Source of the DNA: Tetranychus cinnabarinus
Taxonomy: Eukaryota; Arthropoda; Arachnida; Trombidiformes; Tetranychidae
Assembly: GCA_022266195.1 (NCBI GenBank)
Contig: WHVY01000001.1
Location: 2,604,001-2,668,000 of the forward strand
Length of the DNA: 64,000 bases
Direction: 5' to 3'
Shown here piece by piece: positions 21,101-31,488 of this stretch. The notes beneath the pieces are model-generated. The model was not told where the DNA came from. It worked only from the letters and a program-made list of their open reading frames with translations, and did not search any database. The position numbers and the translations under genes were made by a program. Position 1 is the first letter of the stretch; every line of letters starts with the position of its first letter.

Positions 21101-21382
21101 AAAATCAACATATGAATAATTAAAGTCAGTTAATCAAGTGAATGAAACTTACCTTATAATTTAATTCAGCTTTCAATAAAAAACTAGTCCCCAGTCCAGA
21201 TATTTCCTTGTAGCCTTGTTGATAAGCTGTTTCCATGAGAGTTTGAAGAAATGGAGGAATGAATCAATTTAGATTGTATAAAAGTTTCGACTGAAGATTT
21301 AATGAAGGTAATTACCTTCATTAAATCTGGTTAAATGGTATGAAATGATAAATATCAACACACAATATTTACTAGAGAACAT
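18118..21382 (-). CDS. array gene D: membrane protein with altered exon 6
   Basis: Exons: 21316-21382, 21153-21226, 20926-21091, 20615-20830, 20317-20552, 19578-19760 (shortened), 19400-19507, 19250-19330, 19029-19191, 18772-18960, 18599-18713, 18118-18547. About 675 residues. The 5' part of exon 6 that sisters keep is missing and about 430 bases of unrelated sequence follow it (19766-20215). The frame stays open only if a weak AG at 19761 serves as acceptor, so it is either a slightly shortened gene or a recent pseudogene. All other exons match gene B in length and phase. Signal peptide and C-terminal membrane helix are present. Confidence 0.6.
19766..20215. other. foreign insertion in gene D intron/exon 6
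   Basis: Present in D but absent from B at the same place. It starts with an AT-rich block bounded by CCGGTAA-like and TTATACCGG-like ends (about 19774-19832), which could be a small element, then about 380 bases with no recognised content. It replaced the first part of exon 6. Confidence 0.45.
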
Positions 21383-21822
21383 TTTTCTTTGCAAAATTAT
21401 ATTATAAAATACTTTTAGGACTATCACAATTGATTAACGAAACTATTGTTTATAATCCTAAAACATAAAATCTGATGAATCCATTTCGTATCAACTCAGA
21501 TGTAATATGTAATAAGTTAATACGCCTTCAATTCCCATGCTTCTTCATACCATCTCTACACCCTCTTCCTTAAAGGCACTACAGGAGTTATCAGTGCTTA
21601 TAAAATTAAATTTTATTTTTCGAGTGAAAAACAGAATATTCAGGTTTAAATGGGAATCAAAAATTGCATAAATTAATTCTGACTAGTTTCTGAAAATAAT
21701 GCATAAACTTGATAAATATAATTGATGAATAACTTAAGGTGAAAGAACGAAGACCAATCAAATAGAGTAAATTGTCTAACGAGAAATTTTTGAATGGTTT
21801 TTATTGATGGTAATGTTCATGA
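21383..21822. other. spacer upstream of gene D
   Basis: Counterpart of the spacer upstream of gene B. No gene seen; probable promoter region of D. Confidence 0.45.
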
Positions 21823-22146
21823 TTACATGATTTCATTTGTAATTCCATTTCGCTTCAATGAACTGCCCAGCTTTGGATCGCCTCCGTATACGCTCAATAG
21901 TACTGGTAATAAGACCAGACCATGAAGAGCTCCAATAATAACGATACCGAAATACATTCGGAAATAAAATACAACAAAAATTTGTGATGTTGACCAAGCT
22001 AACACCAGAATAACGGCAAATTTAGTCAATGTGATTAAATTCAGGTTTAGTTTATGTGTCATTTTGTAACAGATGGCTAGAAACCATGAAGTCAACCCAA
22101 GTTTTGTAACTCTGTGTAAACTGGCGAGAGAGTGTACAATGAACAC
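21823..22146 (-). pseudogene. NPC1 3'-end fragment (copy 2)
   Basis: An open minus-strand frame of 107 residues whose second half matches the end of NPC1: Leu-Ala-Trp-Ser-Thr-Ser-Gln-Ile-Phe-Val-Val-Phe-Tyr-Phe-Arg and Gly-Ala-Leu-His-Gly-Leu. The first half is unrelated. Only the last part of the final NPC1 exon is present (equivalent to about 47430-47620), so it cannot act as a transporter. The very high similarity points to a recent copy. Confidence 0.8.
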
Positions 22147-22346
22147 GAAAAATCTTTGTTCATTTGAACGCCATAACTCTCATTTAAGTCAAATTATCTA
22201 AACTTGATTCAACAATAGTGGCAAGTAAATTATTGCATCAATACATCAATTATTTCGTTCTTAATTATTAATCCAGTGTTTCAAGGATTGACAAAGATAG
22301 AGAAGTGTTGAAAAGATTTTCATTTAACTTTTGACCGATTTACAAG

Positions 22347-23168
22347 TGCCGGTAAATAAGGATAAATAAATTTTATTTAATAAACATATAAAATTAGAGG
22401 AAAGGATAGATTGAATATAACCGTTCCAGATAACCGAATTTAGCCAAAGTGATGAGCTCCGCTACAATTGTTCCTCTAGTCTAGTATACATTGTTATATC
22501 ACTTTGTAATCAAGTCAATTAAACGTTGGATATCTGATGGGTGATGTAGGCCAGTAAGTTGGGATATACAAGCATGTAAACAGTATAGGGTGAGTTAAAA
22601 ATGAAATGTTCACTCAAAGTCACGAACTGAGGGACCAGATGGCATGGAAATGGTCAATTTTGAGTCACTAAATGTCCGGACCTTATACGTTGAATGGTGT
22701 AAATATGTACATAATGCTTTATTAATATTCTGATGAGGAGATCACTAAAAACACTTAACACACACAAGAAGTAACATTAAATGTAAAATAGTAAATTTAG
22801 GGTCACAATTTCTGATGATTACATGAGTTGTATGGTGTAGATATGTAGATGTTAATACATAGAGATTCAAGGTTGAGATTCATTGGTTAAAGGTGATTCT
22901 AAGGTAGAAGAAACTTAATCTGAGTTAACACATTGTATATAATACTTCTAGTCACTTCTAATGAAAATCTTCCAGGGCTTCCGCGGGTGGCTGATAACGC
23001 ACCAAACAAAGGATTTGTCGGCCATTTTATGTACCGTGAGGGAGAAAATCTTCTCCCTCACAATGGCCGACCTACCGAAAAATGATCCAATAATGGCCTT
23101 TCCCTACCTACTGGAGGTAGGGAAAGGTAGTTACTAAAAAAAACTGGTTGAGACCTGTTTTCCTTACA
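22347..23168 (-). repeat. 3' LTR of the retroelement
   Basis: 822 bases, same length as the other LTR and identical in every stretch I compared. It contains a nested hairpin at 23018-23070 (stems TCGGCCATT and GTGAGGGAGAA) and a 13-base perfect hairpin at 23097-23127. No clear polypurine tract precedes it on the minus strand. Confidence 0.9.
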
Positions 23169-23288
23169 GTTGACCGGGGCACCAAAAGAACGTCCTCGTT
23201 CTGAAAAATACAACTAAAATATGGATTAGTAATAAGATGAAAATAATATGTTAAACAATGAAAAGGTGTGATTAATATTCATCATGTT

Positions 23289-24498
23289 TCACCAGTCATT
23301 AATAGATAAATTGGCATTGACCATTTTTCTTATGGTCTCAGAAGTTGGAACGTAGTTTATATAATCTGCTAACTTCAAATACTCCATGTATCCTCGTAGA
23401 GTGACTCTGGCATCTCTCTCTGGAGAATGTCCAGCGATTGTGTTGGTTGGATCATCACGTTTTAATTTAGGGTTTTCAGGAAAAAAGAATTTATCAACAT
23501 AATTTAACCCTAACGGTTGCTGACCAGGCCATAATGATTGTAAATCAATCCAAGTAATATCGTTATCCATCAGATGAGTTGGCGTAAATTTTAATAATCT
23601 TAAATCACCATCTCCTTGCGTGATGACTCGTTTACCTCGTATTATATTTAGGACGGTTGAACGGACTTGATGAAAAGGTAGACCTGTTGCTAAATCGATA
23701 GGTTGTAATCCTGTGATTTTGGTATTTGAGTAAAATGAATTCTCTGACTTTACTTCAGCATAATAAATTGTTTGAATTCTAATTATATTTCCAAACCATC
23801 CAGATATGTGGATGTTTCCAACACCTCCACTTCCATTCCCTTCCATGTCCAATGAGAGTGTAGGTAAAGATGGAGAACCAATCGGTTCTAATTTCTCTAA
23901 AATTTTTGGATCATATTTTCCGGGTATCTTGTACCAAATATTACCTGTAAATTCTCTTCTTAATTTTCGTCGAAATTGTCTTCTTTCTTCTCTGCGTGCG
24001 TTAACAGGTTTTATAACAGGTTGAATTTGTAGAGTAATTTGCCCTATTCTCTTGACTAGCTCAGGACAATTTTTTCTAAAGTGAGCGCTGCTTGAACAAA
24101 ATGAACGATTTCTGCATTCAGTTTTGGTGGTCTGGTTCAAAGCATAAACTGCAATGGAATAGTGGTATTGGAGTAAGTTCAATCCATCTCGATCTGCCAG
24201 TCTTCTTTTTAATTCTTCCTGCAATTTCTTTAATCTCTTTGATAAGAAAATTATGAGCAAGGTTTATCGCTCTTTGAGTGTGTGCAGTTATTGTTAATTT
24301 TGTGAATTTGAGCATTTTCGGTGGAGTTCCTGACATTTTGCACCCGGGTATTGTCTTCTTGCTAACTCCATAACTATTGACGAAATTCCAAGCATAGCAG
24401 GACAGGAGCAAATAGTGTTGATACAGTAAAATAGGTTTCCTTTCATTATCTCCGTCTGAATATTTAGCATTTCTCCATCTCGGCTGATTTCTCTCCAT
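23289..24498 (-). pseudogene. retroelement 3' ORF: zinc-knuckle-like plus DEDDh exonuclease
   Basis: Two overlapping minus-strand frames (24118-24498 and 23289-24260) are one ORF with a frameshift near 24240. The 323-residue downstream part has a Cys49-x5-Cys55-x4-His60-x4-Cys65-Pro variant of a zinc knuckle, a basic linker, and an exonuclease domain of the ISG20/REXO type. ExoI is Leu-Asp138-Met-Glu140-Gly; ExoII is Gly-Lys-Arg-Val-Ile-Thr-Gln-Gly-Asp-Gly-Asp219-Leu; ExoIII is His278-Ser-Pro-Glu-Arg-Asp283-Ala-Arg. All four acidic DEDD residues and the His are present. Such enzymes remove nucleotides from RNA or DNA 3' ends. It lies after env, where no standard gypsy gene sits. Whether it serves the element is unknown. 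Confidence 0.7.
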
Positions 24499-24536
24499 CC
24501 TGTTAGATAAAAGAGAAGAACAGAAAATGATTAATC

Positions 24537-24764
24537 AGTCCCAATCACCGGGACTTTTACTTATGACCCATCTCTGGTCACTTTAAACTTAGCCCAATCA
24601 CCGGGCACTTAATTTTTTTATTTTTTTTTAACCCAATCACTGGGTATTTGTGTTATTATTATTTTTTTTTTTTCAGCCCACTCACCGGGCTTTCATTTTT
24701 TATCTTTTTATCTTTGTCATTTATCGAATTTAGTTAGTGTTTTTTTGTAGCCCAATCACCGGGC
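24537..24764 (-). repeat. cluster of covarying mini-hairpins (AATCACC loop)
   Basis: Five small stem-loops lie at 24537-24555, 24592-24606, 24631-24645, 24675-24691 and 24750-24764, within T-rich sequence. The loop is nearly constant (AATCACC, with one AATCACT and one ACTCACC), while stems change together: AGTCCC/GGGACT, GCCC/GGGC, ACCC/GGGT, AGCCC/GGGCT, GCCC/GGGC. Related forms occur at 30920-30936 (AACCC/GGGTT) and in the integrase frame at 27103-27120. They lie between env and the exonuclease ORF. Function unknown. Confidence 0.75.
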
Positions 24765-24877
24765 GTTTTCTTTTTTTTTATTAGTTTTTGTTTTGTTTTT
24801 TGTATTTTGTGATTTTTTTTTTGTTTTTGTTCAATTTTATCATTTCACATCACCATAATTATTTCCCAAAATTCATT

Positions 24878-26401
24878 TTAATAGCATTTATGTAAAGGTA
24901 TTACTTCTGGTTGTCTTTTATCTCTTGCTTTATCTATTCTGTTTGTTCTGTTATCCCTCTCATCGTAAACTATTGAGTATACTGTTCGTTTTGGGGTGAA
25001 CATAAAACGTACGCTAAGAGAACATAACAAGAAGCAAATGGTTACTAATAGTGAAATTGAAATCCATTTAACATAATCAAATTTCCAAGTAAGAGTGATT
25101 TTCTCGAAACTAGAAAGTACTTTCTCATGAGCTGCATCTAGGAGTTCAAATTCTAATGTTGGTATATTGATTTCTTGATAAGTTGGTTGAAATAGTTTTA
25201 AATTTATTGCTTGAGTATGTTCAGTTACTCTGGGACCTCGTACGTAAAGGAAAAAATTAGTGGAAGTGTACTTCATGTCATCGATACTGAAATTGGTATA
25301 TTTTGATAGTTTGATAACTTGGTTTGGACATGAATAAGTACCTGAGTATATTTCAATTTTATGTCCTGCACAGTGAATCAAATAATGATCACCCATATTT
25401 TTAACTTGAATTTTTTCCGCCACAATTGTTTCATTTACGTTTCTAGAGACACAATGGTCATCTCTCCAGAGCTGTGTTTTATTGAACTTATTTGGGCAAG
25501 TTGACACTTTGGTGAAAATAGGGTTTGGTGACTTCAACTCACTTTCCTCAATTTCACAGAACTGGTATGTGGTGGTATTTACTAATAGGTATTCTGGTCC
25601 TTTGTATTTAATTTTACATGTATGTGTCGCATTGGTTTTATATAACAAAAATGGGTCCGCTTGAAAGATTTTTGTAACCTGGTCTTGCCTAAAGGTTGTG
25701 AAGTTCAAACTTAATATTGGATATTTATTTTCATTGTGAACTTTTACTGAGATTTTTTCAATTACTGATAAGTCACAATCATCACACTGCAAATTTATTT
25801 TTAGAGACTTGAAGAAATTACGATCTATTGTTGGCCTTGATTGTTTTATACTGTCATTGAATTTTTGCATTGTCATTAACTGAGTATTTGAACCAGTTAT
25901 GACATCAGCTGCTTGAAAGGAAACAACTGGTATCAATTTTTTAATCATATCAATTTGTTGTTGTTGTTCATGCAGGAGTTTCGTAACGTTGACTAAATGG
26001 TGAAACTGTGTTTTCATCGCTTTCTTGTATTCTTCATCTTGTTTTGTAATGGCTTCCAACACGGATTTAAAATCAATGTCAGGTGTCATGACACTTTTAT
26101 ACATGTATGTTACTCCTGTAAGTACCACACCGCCCACCACAATAGCTGTTGACCCAACAGCTATCGCAGTAAGAAGTTCTCTTTTTATTAACTGTGGAGA
26201 TCTATCTTCCTTAGCTGTAATTTGTGGGATGAATCTAATCGGTTGAATATATTTTGTGTCAATAAATTCAGAGCAATACCCTTCTAGAGCATGTAAAGAA
26301 GTTCTCACGTATGGACATACGCGGTTATTCATAGGACATCCGTATTTTGCGTTTGATTTATTTGTTATTTTGCCCCATTCGTCGCTGTCATAAGTTAGCA
26401 T
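24878..26401 (-). pseudogene. env-like glycoprotein of the retroelement
   Basis: A 507-residue minus-strand frame with the plan of a class I retroviral/errantivirus-like envelope protein. It has a basic Lys-Arg site before a hydrophobic Ala/Val/Gly-rich fusion-peptide-like stretch (about residues 71-100), a long helical region, many Cys and Asn-x-Thr sites, a C-terminal membrane anchor (about 450-470) and a basic tail. The signal peptide is not in this frame. A signal-like stretch (Ser-Thr-Ser-Leu-Ile-Leu-Leu-Met-Gly-Leu) lies at the end of the integrase frame just upstream, so env has lost its start through a frameshift in a short CCTATAT repeat (about 26450-26480), or is reached by splicing. 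Confidence 0.7.
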
Positions 26402-26465
26402 TTCTTTGCAGGGATTTGAGAAGGCTAAAATTATTCTTATTTCCTATTTTCCTATATCCTATATC

Positions 26466-27680
26466 CTATCTCCTTTTTCCTATATTTCTTATTGCTTTTC
26501 TAGGTTTGTGTTCTGTTTCTTTCCATAAGATTGTATCTCCAGTTATGAAAGGGTTAATTTGCCCAGCTACTAAGCAAATTAGTCCCATTAAAAGTATTAA
26601 AGACGTTGATAAGGAAGAGCGATAAGGTTTTATTTTTTCCACTCTATTAATACTAGTTACCTTCTGTGACTTTTGTATGGGTCTATGGAAAGGTTTAAGT
26701 TGGCTTCCATGAGCCCTTTTTATTTTTCCTTTTTCTCCTAAGGGTAGAATTCTGTAGGTTGTTTTTCCTAACTTTTCTATTATTTTGTATGGACCTGAGA
26801 ATTTGGGAGTTAACTTCTTTGATCCCTGATGAATTCTATACATTACTTCTTCTCCTACATTGAAGTCTCTAAGTTTTTTCATATCGTGTTGAATCTTCTG
26901 GTTTTCTTTTGATTCTATCGAGTAAAGTCTGGCTTGATCTCGTAATTGAGGCCATTGTGAAATGGATTCTCTAACTGTTTTTGGTAAACTTTTGAACGTT
27001 TTCGTATTTAAAATAATGTCTATTGGTAGAACAGGGTGTCTTCCATACAATAGGTAAAAGGGAGAACTTTTGGTAGATTTATTAACGCTAGTGTTGTAAG
27101 CAAATCCCATCACCGGGATTAATCTTGCCCATTTTTTACGGTTATCATTCTGACAATAGTGTGTTAACATTGTACAAACGGTTTGATTAGCTTTCTCAGT
27201 CAAACCATTTGTTGCTGGATGATAAGATGTTGAAAAGGACCATTTACTTCCCATAAAATTTTTAACTTCTCCAACAATGGAAGAGATAAAGTTTCTTCCT
27301 TGATCACTCAGGATTGTTTTTGGACACCCATGACGAAGGAAGATCTTATTAACTAAAAATTCCGCAATTGTTTCAGCCATCAAATCACCGATAGCTTCTA
27401 CTTCTATCCATCTAGTAAAGTAGTCTGTACAGACAACAATGTATTGCTGACCGTAAGACTTTGGTAACGGACCAACTAAGTCTATTCCAATTTTATCAAA
27501 TGCATTATTAACAACGATAGATTGTAAAGGAACTTCTAAAGTTCCACTTCCTCGTTTGTCTAATTGGCAAGTAAAGCAATTTTTAACATGGTTTGTAATG
27601 TCTTTAGTCATCTGTGGCCACCAATAAAATTGTTTAATTTTATTGTAAGTTGAAAACAAACCAGGATGACCAGAAATCAT
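26466..27680 (-). pseudogene. pol: integrase part
   Basis: 404-residue frame with an HHCC-type zinc module (Cys-Phe-Thr-Cys visible), the DDE core (Asp in Ile-Gly-Ile-Asp-Leu-Val-Gly-Pro, Asp in Leu-Ser-Asp-Gln-Gly, Glu in Gly-Leu-Thr-Glu-Lys-Ala) and a GPY/F-like C-terminal module (Gly-Pro-Tyr-Lys-Ile-Ile). It is out of frame with the RNase H part, from which it is separated near 27690. Its C-terminal 60 residues are not integrase-like and include the signal-peptide-like stretch that probably belongs to env. Confidence 0.9.
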
Positions 27681-27697
27681 TGCATCGTGGTATTCTT

Positions 27698-28492
27698 CTA
27701 AAACTTTGGAATTAGTTCTTTAGGGAGAACCACGTTCCAAGTCTCTCCATAATGATTTGTTGTTAGTCTATATAAGGTTCCATTTTCTATTTTAAAACGA
27801 TTCATTCGTTTTCTTTCCTTAGGGGCTAAATTAGCTAAATTCTCCATTTGATTGAGTATTTTACTACATCTAGGGTCTTGTCGTTGTTTTGTAATCAAGT
27901 CGTAATTTTCTGCAGTTGTTTCCTCAACTAACAAAGTAAATAGTTCCTCGCATTCATCTTTAAGGTTGTCTACGGGAATATCTGCAATAGGATAACGTGA
28001 CAGGCAGTCTACATCTGCGTGTTTCTTGCCTGATTTATAAGTAACTGTGAAGTCAAATGATTGCAAAGCCATCGCATAACGCTGTAATCTTGCGGGTAAA
28101 TTCTTTTTTGAGTGAATGTGACAAAGTGCACAATGATCGGTTACTACTTCGAATTTAATTCCTTCTAAATAGACTCTAAATTTTTGAACTGCCCATACAA
28201 TAGCTAAACACTCTTTATCCGAGATCGGATAATTTAGTTCAGCTCCTCTAAGGATTCTGCTCGCAAAAGCAATTGGATGCCATCCATTATCACTTTTCTG
28301 TAAAAGAATCGCTCCTAAACCATAACCTGAAGCATCAACTCTTAGTTGAGTTTGTTTATTAGGGTCATAATGAGCAAGAACAGGAGGTGTTGTTAGTTTC
28401 GTTTTCAATTCATTGAAAGCGTTTTCCTGTGCAGGACCCCACTCAAAAGGTAAATCCTTTCGAGTTAAATTAGTAAGTGGTCTAGCAATCAA
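27698..28492 (-). pseudogene. pol: RNase H and connection
   Basis: 264-residue frame. It begins in the RT thumb/connection (Pro-Leu-Thr-Asn-Leu-Thr-Arg) and shows RNase H motifs: Arg-Val-Asp-Ala-Ser-Gly-Tyr-Gly-Leu-Gly-Ala, Asp-Lys-Glu-Cys-Leu-Ala and Val-Thr-Asp-His-Cys-Ala-Leu, then Asp-Val-Asp-Cys-Leu-Ser-Arg. It is frameshifted relative to both neighbours. Together with RT and integrase it would make a normal-length gypsy pol. Confidence 0.9.
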
Positions 28493-28533
28493 AGCGAAGT
28501 CTTTTATGAATCGTCGATAATAAGAACATAAAG

Positions 28534-29982
28534 CTACAAAAGATTTAATGTCCCTAACAGTTCGTGGAGTTGGAAATTGTTGGACTTTTGGATCTTCTCG
28601 GGATCTACTTCTTGTCCTTGTTCACTAACAATATGTCCTAAGTAAAGTATTTTTTGTTTAAAGAAGGAGCATTTATTCGGTTTAAGAGTTAATCCTGCCC
28701 TAATTAGTCGCCTGAAGATAGTTTCAAGTCGTTCTAAATGTTCTTCTTCATTTTTCGAAAAAATGAGTAGATCATCAATGAAAATCAAACAAGTGTTATA
28801 AATTAATCCTCCCAAAACAATGCTCATCATTCTCATGAATGACGAGGGTCCATTTGCTAGACCAAAGGGAAGTCTAGTATATTCATAAAGACCACTAGGA
28901 GTGACAAATGCTGTTTTAGGTTGATCTGCTGGATCTAATGCCATTTGATGGTAACCTGACCTTAAATCTAATAAGGTGAAGTATTTCATTCCCTGAAGAC
29001 TATCTAAGTAATCCTGAATATTAGGTAACGGAAATTTATCCTTTACCGTGATTTCATTCAATTTGCGGTAATCTACACAAAGTCGGACTTCTTCAGTTCC
29101 TTTCTTAGCTACCAAAACAATTGGTGAAGCCCAAGGAGAACATGAAGGAATAACGATGCCTTCGTCAATTAAATCATTAATTGATTTTTCTGCTATCCTT
29201 CGTTTTTCTTCTGACATTCGGTAAGGCTTTTGTGAAATAGGAGGATGCGAACCTGTGTTGATTTGATGTACGAAAACATTAGAAAACCCCAATTCTTTTG
29301 CAGTTGCTGCAAAAGCAGGTCTGTATTTTTGAATTAGTTCTTCCAATTTTCTCCTAGTTTCTCTTTTTATTTCATTGTTAACTTCGAGCTTCAATTTTTT
29401 TATCATACTGCTAACTACTAACTCTTTTACTGATGGTTTTGATTCACTAATGAGTGAAAAATTGTCCCCAAAATCCCCGGGGTATGTAATGCTTGATCTT
29501 TCACTCATTCTAGTTGAAACTGTAGAATTATCGTCTCTTTCAGCTAATAATTTGGCCAAGGCCTTTTCTAGCAATTTGATTTTTCTTGCTGGCGCTTGAT
29601 TAATTACTAACTTAGCGTTTTCACAATCAATCCAGAATTTACCTGTTTGTAAAACATCAAATCCAATTATTCCTTTGATGTTGCAAGGAAGTTGATTCAA
29701 AATGATTATTGGAGTTTTTATCTCCACTTCATTCAATGCATCATAAATAATGATGTTCTGGTTAGTTTCACCTAGAACATTCAAAGGAGCGTTTCCTGCT
29801 GTTAAATTTGGTGGACCTTTATATTTTGAATAGTCTAGTTCTAATTTATTAATTATTTCTTTAGTAAGGATTGTGATTTGTGATCCTGTGTCAACGAGGC
29901 ACTCAACAGTTTTACCTTTTATTTTCATGTTTGCAAAAGTTAGATCTCTCTTGCGTTTATGTATTTTACTAATGATGGACAA
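28534..29982 (-). pseudogene. pol: protease and reverse transcriptase
   Basis: 482-residue frame with an aspartic protease (Cys-Leu-Val-Asp-Thr-Gly-Ser-Gln) at the start. The reverse transcriptase follows, with Leu-Pro-Phe-Gly-Leu-Ala-Asn-Gly-Pro and the Phe-Ile-Asp-Asp catalytic box. It ends by running out of frame near 28560, where an RT-RNase H frame should continue. An upstream in-frame stretch (30000-30240) encodes Arg/Ser repeats and an acidic Asp-Glu-Glu-Asp segment, with a stop codon at about 30093. Confidence 0.9.
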
Positions 29983-30242
29983 GACTTGTCTTCTGACATC
30001 ACCGTCATCATCATCTTCTTCATCTGAATAACCTCTATATACTGCTTTTACTACCTTTGTTTTTCTTTCATTGGTAGGAGATTTAGATCTTTATTTAGAT
30101 CTACGCCTAGCTCTAGGGCTCGGCGATCGATATCGTCTACGTGCTGTAGAAGTTGAAGGCGATTCTTCTCTTGAAGGTCGCATCGATCTTGGAGGAGATT
30201 TACTCAAATTTTTATCAGGTGTGTAACCCCTTCTTCGATAGC

Positions 30243-30606
30243 TCCGCTTTAATCAGTTAATTCAGTTTCCTTTAATCAGTTAATTCAGTTTACTATAATC
30301 AGTTAATTCAGTTCACTTTGATCAGTTAATTCAGTTTCCTTTAATCAGTTAATTCAGTTTACTATAATCAGTTAATTTAGTTTACTTTAATCAGTTAATT
30401 CAGTTTACTAGAATCAGTTAATTCAGTTTACTATAATCAGTTAATTCAGTTTCCTTTAATCAGTTAATTCAGTTTACTAGAATCAGTTAATTCAGTTCAC
30501 TTTAATCAGTTAATTCAGTTTACTAGAATCAGTTAATTCAGTTCACTTTGATCAGTTAATTCAGTTTCCTTTAATCAGTTAATTCAGTTCACTTTAATCA
30601 GTTAAC
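30243..30606. repeat. 23-base tandem repeat where gag should be
   Basis: About 15 copies of a 23-base unit (AATCAGTTAATTCAGTTTNC-type) with small changes at its 3' end. It lies between the leader and the Arg/Ser-rich remnant of the gag-pol junction. Confidence 0.85.
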
Positions 30607-31465
30607 TTATTCCGGTAAATTCAGGTTATTGTTTTGATCTCAATTCAGTTATTTGAGTAATTCAGTTTATCTATTCAGTGTACTCAGTTATTTCAATTCA
30701 GACTTATCATTGATTAAATTCAGTTAATCACTTTTAATTCAATTTAACTTCAGTTTAATACAATTCAATGGCTAATTCAATGACCTACTTAAAATTAGTA
30801 CATGGCCTCAATTCAGTCAATTTAGTACATTACCTATTCATTCAGTTTCAACTAAGTCTATTTCCGTATCGTTTAATGGATACATTCGGTAAATGGGCTA
30901 CAAATCGAGTTCATTCATCAACCCAGTCACCGGGTTATTCTTTAATAATTCAGTTCCTTATCGCTCAATTGACCTAATTCATTTAGGTATCCTTCTAGAT
31001 TAGGTTATGAATTTAGGCTAACTTAGTCTCGTTTAGCAAGGTTAGGTCTTACAATTAAGATTGTTAATTGAAAACTATATATTGAATAGTCATATTTATT
31101 AAATACAAATCGTTTTATTTTATTCTTATTTCCTCAATTGAGTATATTAAGTTGATTACTGTGTTAACCTTACACTAGAGTCATCTGGTTCACAGATTTA
31201 TCATCTACCTATTGCTTGATTTCATCCTATGAGTTTACCTTTTTAATTTTTCTTGATGATTATTCTATCACTTAGTTTATTGCTTTGGCCTTTTACCAAT
31301 ATTATCTATCTCAGTGAATAAATCTTAGGAGTCATTCAATAAGTGAACCAAAATATCATTTGGTAACTCTAATTAAGAATAGATTATGTTATTAATTACT
31401 CAATATTAACTTAACTTTTATCCCAATGAGATTCCAGGGTCCAAGTAGTGGCCAAAGGTAAGCCA
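30607..31465. other. AT-rich leader of the retroelement without gag
   Basis: No gag-like frame on the minus strand. It is AT-rich with scattered TTCAGTT words related to the tandem repeat, plus one AACCC-AGTCACC-GGGTT mini-hairpin at 30920-30936. It may have been formed by decay or expansion after gag loss. Confidence 0.6.
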
Positions 31466-31483
31466 ATCCTGGCAAGATCGCCA
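31466..31483 (-). other. primer-binding site, probably tRNA-Arg
   Basis: On the minus strand, five bases after the 5' LTR, an 18-base TGG-starting stretch is complementary to a tRNA 3' end reading ATCCTGGCAAGATCGCCA. The CCTGGC-x-GATCGCCA shape fits arthropod/vertebrate tRNA-Arg(ACG) as I remember it; the tRNA identity is inference. Confidence 0.6.
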
Positions 31484-31488
31484 AAATA

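Noticed and set aside
23169..23230. Polypurine tract next to the 3' LTR
   Set aside because: The sequence just upstream of the LTR on the minus strand is not purine-rich, so no tract is called.
24537..24764. Mini-hairpins as bacterial-type terminators
   Set aside because: Hairpin plus T-run looks like a terminator, but this is a eukaryotic retroelement and the T runs are on the non-transcribed strand.
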